Source of the DNA: CAZFZT01 sp964523675
Lineage (GTDB): Bacteria; Planctomycetota; Phycisphaerae; Phycisphaerales; SM1A02
Length of the DNA stretch: 13,104 bases
Direction of reading: 5' to 3'
Assembly (NCBI GenBank): GCA_964523675.1
Contig: CAZFZT010000086.1
Span: forward strand, 1-13,104
Shown here: positions 8,054 through 13,104 of the stretch, piece after piece
Layout of the letters: each line of letters starts with the position of its first letter
How positions within the stretch are numbered: the first letter of the stretch is position 1
The notes under the pieces: generated by a model
What the model was told of the DNA's origin: nothing
Databases searched by the model: none
The model's input: the letters and a program-made list of their open reading frames with translations, nothing else
Translations under genes and position numbers: made by a program

Positions 8054-8059
8054 TAGAAT
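8054..8059 (+). promoter_or_regulatory. Candidate -10 box upstream of leader ORF and SWIM gene
   Basis: TAGAAT matches 5 of 6 positions of TATAAT. It is 8 nt upstream of the ATG of a 21-codon ORF that leads into the SWIM gene. The -35 region is poor (TTCCTG at 8032-8037, 16 bp away). Confidence 0.35.
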
Positions 8060-8067
8060 CAACGCTG

Positions 8068-8133
8068 ATGCGCGCACGACCAGTGGAGTATCAATCAGGC
8101 ATGAGCTGTTCCGAAGCGGAGGACTGCGAATGA
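8068..8133 (+). CDS. Possible 21-codon leader ORF, ATGA-overlapping the SWIM gene
   Basis: The ORF begins MRARPVEYQSG and ends in an acidic, two-Cys stretch (CSEAEDCE). Its TGA at 8131-8133 overlaps the SWIM gene ATG at 8130-8132 as ATGA. The SWIM ribosome site GGAGG (8118-8122) lies inside it, so its translation would pass over that site. A -10-like box lies 8 nt before its ATG. I do not recognise the peptide. Arguments for it are its position and the overlap only, and an ORF this short may arise by chance. Confidence 0.3.
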   Translation: MRARPVEYQSGMSCSEAEDCE

Positions 8134-9053
8134 CGCAGTTTCACAGCAACGGGCGCAGCCGCACCGAAGCGCCGCGACGGGTCCGTCACGGCCTCCGGCT
8201 CAAGTCACGTGAAGGGCCGCGTGCGGAGAATTGGCTCGCAGTGCGCTGGTTGAAACTCATTGATGAAGTCTTCGATGATGAGCAACGTGAGGAGGGGCTC
8301 GCCTACGCGAAGTCCGGGCAGACGGTTTCGCTCGAGATTTTGGGCGGCGGCCACGCCGGTATCGAGGCCCGAGTGCAGGGTCGCGCGCCGAAACCGTACG
8401 ACACTGCCGTTCACCTGCGCGCGCTGACCGATGCACAGTGGAGTGAGCTCATCGGCCTGATGGCCGGGGAAGCGGTCTACGCAGCGAAACTGCTTTCAGG
8501 TGAGATTCCGCCTGCGCTTGATGACCTCTTCTCATCATTGGATCTTCAGCTGCTTCGGCCACAACCAGACGCCATCCGCGTGGAGTGCACCTGTGACATT
8601 GCCAGCAGCGGCCGTCCGTGCAAGCATGGTGCAGCTGCTGCGCTTCTGATGGCTGATCGCCTCTCCGATGACCCCGCGCAGATCTTCGATCTACACGGCA
8701 TGCCGAATCAGCGGGTGCTCGAGCGACTTCGTCAAGCACGAGCCATTCAGACGCAGCGTTCCACGCCGTCAAGTGCGACACCCGCGCTGCCGGGCGATGC
8801 CATACCAGAGGCACAGGTCGAGCCGCCGCCGCTTGAAGCGAGTCTGGATGACTTCTGGCGATGCGGACCGCAGATTGCAGAACTCGAACACGCGCCCCCG
8901 CCGCAACACGTGGCGCACGCGCTGCTTCGCCGACTTGGACCATCACCGATGAAGGGCAAGTTCCCGCTGGTGGGGCTGCTTGCAAGCATCTACGACGAGG
9001 TTTCTGCCGCAGCGATCCACATTCGAGACCGGGCCGAGCGGGTCGAGGAGTAA
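8130..9053 (+). CDS. SWIM zinc-finger family protein
   Basis: This 307-aa protein carries a SWIM finger of CxCx(n)CxH form: C153 and C155, then C164 and H166 (CTC...PCKH). SWIM domains bind zinc and are thought to mediate DNA or protein contacts. In bacteria this class often sits beside SNF2-type helicases, but none is visible here. The region before the finger (about 30-150) is the typical conserved part, including AENWLAVRWL and the GLAYAKSGQTVSLEI stretch. The C-terminal part from about 195 is Pro/Ala-rich, with a helical end that looks lineage-specific. I chose the ATG at 8130 because GGAGG lies 7 nt upstream, the clearest ribosome site in the window. A GTG at 7998 in the same frame adds 44 residues of non-conserved appearance. 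The gene is convergent with the deacetylase, 68 bp apart. Confidence 0.83.
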   Translation: MTQFHSNGRSRTEAPRRVRHGLRLKSREGPRAENWLAVRWLKLIDEVFDDEQREEGLAYAKSGQTVSLEILGGGHAGIEARVQGRAPKPYDTAVHLRALTDAQWSELIGLMAGEAVYAAKLLSGEIPPALDDLFSSLDLQLLRPQPDAIRVECTCDIASSGRPCKHGAAAALLMADRLSDDPAQIFDLHGMPNQRVLERLRQARAIQTQRSTPSSATPALPGDAIPEAQVEPPPLEASLDDFWRCGPQIAELEHAPPPQHVAHALLRRLGPSPMKGKFPLVGLLASIYDEVSAAAIHIRDRAERVEE

Positions 9054-9121
9054 GCGCCGCGCGCGTGCGCAACGATGCCGGGCCGCCCGCGCGCCGGATG
9101 AGCGATTGAGATGCAAACTGT

Positions 9122-9820
9122 TCACACCACGAGCGACTCGAACGAAGAAAGCGCCACCGGTTCTCGCGTAAAAAATGCCTCGGCCGTTCGCGTCTGACTC
9201 GTTCCGCCTCCCGGCAAACGGCTGCCGAAGTACACGTTCATCGCATCGATCCACTCGACGATTGTGCGGTTCTTTTCTGCGACGACAAACTGCGATTCGT
9301 AAGCAAGGATCGCCTCTCGCTTACGCTGCTCGAATCCTGTGATTTCGTAGAGAAATGACGGGTTGGCGATATGCCGCAGATGCGTGCAGTAGTAGTAGAA
9401 CACCCATCGCGGGAAGATCGCCTCACCGGGCAGGTTCGTCTTCGTCAACTTGGCGTCAAAGCGTGCATCTTCAACGATGCGCGTGGTGGCGATGTGATCC
9501 GGATGAGCGTCCTCGAAATAGGGCGTGAAGAGAATCTCTGCCTGATGCTGGCGAATGACGCCGGCGACGGCATGCCGCGCTTCGAGCGAATGAACGAGCT
9601 CTCGGTTGGGAAAGTTGAGCGTCTTCCGCGCGACTCCCAGAATCTCTGCGGCATGGGCCGACTCGACCGCGCGCTTCTCGCGCGAGCCGTGCGGCGTCGG
9701 TTCACCATCCGTCATGTCCAGCAAGAGCACATGGTGCCCCTGCGCGGTCAGCCGCGCAATCGTGCCGCCCATTCCCAGTTCCTGATCATCCGGATGCGGA
9801 CCAACGACGAGTATGTTCAT
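9122..9820 (-). CDS. bshB1: PIG-L/LmbE-family deacetylase, BshB1-like
   Basis: This 232-aa zinc-dependent N-deacetylase starts with the PHPDD motif (H9 and D12 as metal ligands, D11 as likely general base). The third metal ligand H109 is in AHPDH. Features resembling BshB1 are GMGGTIA after PHPDDQEL, FPNREL at about 70-75, TPYFEDAHPDH, VFYYY, AYESQF and EAFFTREP near the end. In bacillithiol synthesis BshB deacetylates GlcNAc-malate to GlcN-malate. The partners BshA and BshC are not in the window, so the pathway role is inferred from similarity and another GlcNAc-type substrate remains possible. It follows a 69-aa hypothetical gene by 36 nt on the same strand. No Shine-Dalgarno sequence is visible, but TACCCT lies 6 nt before the ATG. 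Confidence 0.85.
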   Translation of the reverse strand: MNILVVGPHPDDQELGMGGTIARLTAQGHHVLLLDMTDGEPTPHGSREKRAVESAHAAEILGVARKTLNFPNRELVHSLEARHAVAGVIRQHQAEILFTPYFEDAHPDHIATTRIVEDARFDAKLTKTNLPGEAIFPRWVFYYYCTHLRHIANPSFLYEITGFEQRKREAILAYESQFVVAEKNRTIVEWIDAMNVYFGSRLPGGGTSQTRTAEAFFTREPVALSSFESLVV

Positions 9821-9856
9821 GCGGAAAGGGTAGCACAGCAGCTCCCAGTGATGGAT

Positions 9857-10066
9857 TCACCGTCCGCGCTTCGTGCGATAGACCCACCTGCCATAGTCGA
9901 CGATGGCGCGAAGCCGCGCCGTTCGAGGCGGCATGCGTGACGGGTCAGTGCCGAACGCGGTTTCATAACGCCATCGCCAATAACCGCTACGAAGCCGAAA
10001 TCGACTCTTGGCCGCAAGAAGAAGGAGTTCACACATTCCGCCGATTGTGTCGATGAAGTGTCGCAT
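9857..10066 (-). CDS. Small basic hypothetical protein (69 aa)
   Basis: I do not recognise a named family. The protein has a short hydrophobic N-terminal helix (GGMCELLLLAA), then an Arg/Trp/Tyr-rich stretch (SGYWRWRYETAFG) and a basic end (VDYGRWVYRTKRGR). It resembles short proteins I recall from planctomycete genomes, but I cannot check that here. The composition is coherent, whereas a longer overlapping frame (9817-10224) is rich in Ser, Arg and Cys and looks like a shadow. The ATG at 10066 has only a poor ribosome site, and a start at the internal Met11 is an alternative. It precedes the BshB1-like gene by 36 nt and may be co-transcribed with it. Confidence 0.55.
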   Translation of the reverse strand: MRHFIDTIGGMCELLLLAAKSRFRLRSGYWRWRYETAFGTDPSRMPPRTARLRAIVDYGRWVYRTKRGR

Positions 10067-10080
10067 GGCTTCCGCGCTCC

Positions 10081-10086
10081 ATCATA
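10081..10086 (-). promoter_or_regulatory. Candidate -10 box for the minus-strand pair
   Basis: On the minus strand this reads TATGAT, 5 of 6 matches to consensus, 14 nt before the ATG of the 69-aa gene. No convincing -35 box is visible at 16-18 bp. A start here would leave a leader of about 7 nt. Confidence 0.3.
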
Positions 10087-10126
10087 CGCTTGCATGAGAA
10101 CACCGCCGAAAGTTGAAGACGATCGC

Positions 10127-10155
10127 TTGACAAGCAGCACATGACACGGGACGAT
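10127..10155 (+). promoter_or_regulatory. Orphan promoter candidate in divergent gap
   Basis: A perfect TTGACA (10127-10132) is followed 17 bp later by GACGAT (10150-10155), which matches 3 of 6 -10 positions. It points rightwards, and the next protein gene starts only at 10405. A strong terminator intervenes at 10233-10278. Within the 338-bp gap (10067-10404) this box pair, the terminator and the candidate -10 sites are the only signals I see. Confidence 0.4.
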
Positions 10156-10161
10156 TCTCCA

Positions 10162-10278
10162 TGGTTCGATTTGCACCCGGCCGGAATGGGCGCATACTGA
10201 ACAAACGCGGGTTGTGAAAGTCAATCATCATTGCAGGCGCCGATCGCAAGACTCCGACCGATCGGCGTCTGTCTTTTT
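10162..10278 (+). ncRNA. Candidate short transcript of about 115 nt (sRNA or attenuated leader)
   Basis: The span runs from the expected start of the TTGACA/GACGAT promoter to the end of an intrinsic terminator. No known RNA family is recognised: it lacks tRNA, SRP, 6S and cobalamin-riboswitch landmarks. Alternatively the region encodes a 19-residue peptide (ATG 10141 to TGA 10200, beginning MTRDDSPWFDLHPAG) that ends just before the terminator. Either reading makes it a self-contained unit, but transcription is not proven. Confidence 0.3.
10233..10278 (+). terminator. Intrinsic (Rho-independent) terminator
   Basis: CGCCGATCG (10238-10246) pairs perfectly with CGATCGGCG (10259-10267) around a 12-nt loop. 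The stem extends outward by five more pairs (GCAGG with TCTGT, including two G-U). It is followed at once by C and five T (10274-10278). The T-run is only on the plus strand, so it ends a rightward transcript; no accepted gene lies just upstream on that strand. Confidence 0.8.
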
Positions 10279-10391
10279 GGCGATGCAGTTGCTCAGCGCG
10301 GCCACTCTTGTTGTGCAGGAAACGTCTCCTCGCATCGCCGCACAATCTGAGCGACATGCACCGACAGTTGTTGATCTCGCGATTTCTGCCC

Positions 10392-10397
10392 TACACT
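10392..10397 (+). promoter_or_regulatory. Candidate -10 box, leaderless-type, for the 94-aa gene
   Basis: TACACT matches 4 of 6 consensus positions and stands 7 nt before the ATG at 10405. A TTGTTG box (10368-10373) lies 18 bp upstream. No Shine-Dalgarno sequence is present, so the mRNA may start at or beside the ATG. Confidence 0.4.
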
Positions 10398-10404
10398 TAC
10401 GCTC

Positions 10405-10689
10405 ATGGCTCTCCAGACCACCCTCTATCAGCCGGGCAAGCGCGTGCGGGTCATTCAGCAGATCCCCATGCGCGATACGACGTGGGCCGAGGTGACCGAA
10501 GGCGTCATCACGCGCTATCAGCAGTCGAAAACCGGCTCGTGGTTCGCGCACGCCAAGGACGATCAACTCTGGCTGGATCGGCTTGAACTGCGTCTTGATG
10601 ATGGTGAGATCACGATCCTGAACCTTGACCAGTACACGGTCATCGAAGAGGTGGAGCCGGCCAATACGGCGGGCGGGCATCAACCGTGA
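10405..10689 (+). CDS. Small conserved-type hypothetical protein (94 aa)
   Basis: The 94-aa protein has no named family that I can assign. It reads as a compact beta-rich domain: YQPGKRVRVIQQI, then GVITRYQQSKTGSWFAHAKDD, then LWLDRLELRLDDGEITILNLD, which suggests an SH3-like or small-barrel fold (inference). The KTGSWFAH and LWLDRL blocks look constrained rather than random. There is no signal peptide or membrane segment. It is followed by a 220-bp hairpin-rich gap and the mutase gene on the same strand. No cofactor or catalytic motif is visible. Confidence 0.7.
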   Translation: MALQTTLYQPGKRVRVIQQIPMRDTTWAEVTEGVITRYQQSKTGSWFAHAKDDQLWLDRLELRLDDGEITILNLDQYTVIEEVEPANTAGGHQP

Positions 10690-10718
10690 AACGAATTGCT
10701 TGGGTGGAGTAGATCGAC

Positions 10719-10753
10719 GACCTGTTGAGATGGAACAGGTCTCTGGACCTGTT
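10719..10753 (+). repeat. Three-strand alternative hairpin (GACCTGTT/AACAGGTC/GACCTGTT)
   Basis: AACAGGTC (10734-10741) is perfectly complementary to an upstream GACCTGTT (10719-10726, 7-nt loop) and to a downstream copy (10746-10753, 4-nt loop). Only one 8-bp helix can form at a time. The direct repeat is longer, GACCTGTTGAG at 10719-10729 and 10746-10756. No T-run follows. Confidence 0.75.
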
Positions 10754-10772
10754 GAGGTTTCGTCGGCCCTCC

Positions 10773-10833
10773 GAGCCGGCGACTCTCTCCGGCTCAGAGA
10801 GCCCGAGAAACGCACACGGCTCGGAGAGCCGTG
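10773..10833 (+). repeat. Cluster of inverted and direct repeats in the mutase leader
   Basis: GAGCCGG (10773-10779) pairs with CCGGCTC (10789-10795). CACGGCTC (10815-10822) pairs with GAGCCGTG (10826-10833) around a 3-nt loop. Two 13-bp self-complementary direct repeats, GGCTCAGAGAGCC (10791-10803) and GGCTCGGAGAGCC (10818-10830), differ at one base. CTCTCT/AGAGAG (10783-10801) offers a competing helix. No T-run follows and no B12-box (GCCACTG-like) sequence is present. Confidence 0.7.
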
Positions 10834-10852
10834 CCGCCTCCATCCATACCGC

Positions 10853-10858
10853 TACGAT
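10853..10858 (+). promoter_or_regulatory. Weak -10-like box for the mutase gene
   Basis: TACGAT matches 4 of 6 consensus positions and lies 51 nt upstream of the mutase ATG. The -35 region is poor. If it is used, the hairpin cluster would be upstream of the transcript rather than in it. Confidence 0.25.
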
Positions 10859-10909
10859 ACACGAAGAATCCAGACGATCGAATCAGCTTCGTCCAGCGAG
10901 AGCCCCGTC

Positions 10910-12637
<1,728 letters not shown>

Positions 12638-12683
12638 TGCATAGATAGCCCCGGCCTTGGGGGGGAGACTTCGCGACCACAAC

Positions 12684-13001
12684 ATGAAGTTCATCGACAA
12701 CAACCTCGACGCCCTTCGCGACCTCTGCCGCCAGCACCACGTTCGCGCGCTGTACCTCTTCGACTCCGCGACGCGAGCCGACTTCGACCCACAGCGCAGC
12801 GATCTTGATTTCCTCGTCGAGTTCGACCCCGCCGCGCGCGGCGTGGGGTTCGACGACGTGTACTTCAAACTGCTCGAAGACCTTGAGAATCTCTTCGGCC
12901 GCGAAATCGACCTCATCGAGCGGCAGGTGATTGAGCGGTCGAAGAACCCGTATCGCCGTGAGAGCATTCTCGCCCATCCGGTGCTCCTCTATGCTGCGTG
13001 A
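12684..13001 (+). CDS. Small MNT-type nucleotidyltransferase with altered GS motif
   Basis: This 105-aa protein belongs to the minimal nucleotidyltransferase fold (MNT, often the antitoxin partner of HEPN toxins). The core reads LYLFDSATRADFDPQRSDLD (23-42). Ser28 is the S of the GS motif, D40 and D42 form the DxD metal site, and D76 in REIDLIE is the expected third acidic residue. The invariant Gly before Ser is Asp27 (GAC, one base from GGC), so nucleotide binding may be impaired. The start at 12684 gives a compact family-like N-terminus (MKFIDNNLDALRDL). A TTG at 12657 in frame is the alternative, and the G-rich run 12659-12666 is too far from the ATG to be an ideal ribosome site. No HEPN gene follows in the window. 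Activity and pairing are unknown. Confidence 0.78.
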   Translation: MKFIDNNLDALRDLCRQHHVRALYLFDSATRADFDPQRSDLDFLVEFDPAARGVGFDDVYFKLLEDLENLFGREIDLIERQVIERSKNPYRRESILAHPVLLYAA

Positions 13002-13018
13002 GGAACGACGCAGATTGT

Positions 13019-13024
13019 TAGAAT
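13019..13024 (+). promoter_or_regulatory. Candidate -10 box before the edge gene
   Basis: TAGAAT matches 5 of 6 positions and lies 9 nt upstream of the ATG at 13034. There is no clear -35 box and no Shine-Dalgarno sequence, as with other short-leader candidates in this window. Confidence 0.3.
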
Positions 13025-13033
13025 GCTAGCCGC

Positions 13034-13104
13034 ATGAGATTGCCGAATTGCGAGCAGGCAAACGTGCCGACAATCAAGATTACGAGGTACCTGCTTTCAT
13101 CCGA
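13034..13104 (+). CDS. Start of a DUF6883-like protein (cut by window edge)
   Basis: Only 23 complete codons are visible. They read MRLPNCEQANVP, then TIKITRYLLSS. The pattern LPN-[AC]-E-x-A-x-V, followed by a K-[LI]-T-x-Y-L-L helix start, is how I remember DUF6883 proteins beginning; these are small proteins found in variable, toxin-antitoxin-like loci. The gene starts 32 nt after the nucleotidyltransferase stop on the same strand. The recognition is from memory on a short stretch, so the frame is more certain than the family. Confidence 0.5.
   Translation, partial: MRLPNCEQANVPTIKITRYLLSS

Noticed and set aside
9054..9121. Bidirectional terminator between SWIM and deacetylase genes
   Set aside because: The gap is GC-rich with scattered short complementarities but has no clean stem with a T-run on either strand.
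10160..10180. tRNA T-arm-like string GGTTCGAT
   Set aside because: No acceptor, anticodon or D-arm pairing can be built around it.
9817..10224. 135-residue minus-strand ORF overlapping the 69-aa gene
   Set aside because: Its composition is low in structure and rich in Ser, Arg and Cys. It overlaps the better 69-aa frame and the orphan terminator, so it is probably a shadow.
10625..10909. N-terminal extension of the mutase in the same open frame
   Set aside because: It overlaps the 94-aa gene and crosses a dense set of hairpin repeats; the mutase family needs no such extension.
10690..10909. Cobalamin riboswitch upstream of the B12-dependent mutase
   Set aside because: No B12-box-like sequence or the expected conserved core is visible, and the length is tight; the structure present is of another kind.
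12640..12667. Terminator after the mutase (CCCC...GGGG)
   Set aside because: The stem is four to five pairs and no T-run follows; it may simply be a G-rich ribosome site for the next gene.

Overview
The window is GC-rich and densely coded, with genes on both strands. It reads as a chromosomal segment of a Gram-negative-type bacterium, most likely a member of the Planctomycetota (possibly the Phycisphaerae lineage). That placement is inference. It rests on a large GH35-like protein, two very short proteins of planctomycete style (recalled, not searched), a tripartite-efflux lipoprotein and adaptor (so an outer membrane is present), and mostly weak Shine-Dalgarno sites. There are no tRNA, rRNA or CRISPR loci, and no transposase.

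Layout. (1) ispF (MEP isoprenoid pathway), + strand, 164-661. (2) A minus-strand pair, 4231-690: a TolC/OprM-like outer-membrane lipoprotein followed by an HlyD/MacA-type adaptor with a very long coiled coil. No inner-membrane pump gene is in the window. (3) A 434-bp gap holding the efflux promoter and an inverted CACGGAGG-type repeat. (4) A plus-strand pair joined by an ATGA overlap: a 958-aa GH35 beta-galactosidase-like protein that lacks the expected catalytic residues, and a FabZ-type hotdog dehydratase. (5) A SWIM zinc-finger protein, preceded by a possible 21-codon leader ORF that also ends in an ATGA overlap. (6) A minus-strand pair: a 69-aa hypothetical protein, then a BshB1-like PIG-L deacetylase. 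(7) A 338-bp divergent gap with a perfect TTGACA box and a strong intrinsic terminator, which together suggest an undescribed short transcript. (8) A 94-aa hypothetical protein, a repeat- and hairpin-rich 220-bp leader, and a B12-dependent acyl-CoA mutase large subunit carrying the Phe/Gln specificity pair of isobutyryl-CoA mutase. (9) A small MNT-type nucleotidyltransferase with an altered GS motif, then the start of a DUF6883-like gene at the right edge.

The genes do not form one pathway. The observations most worth following are the degenerate GH35 protein coupled to a FabZ-type gene, the mutase specificity call together with its bistable leader, and the orphan promoter/terminator unit at about 10127-10278.
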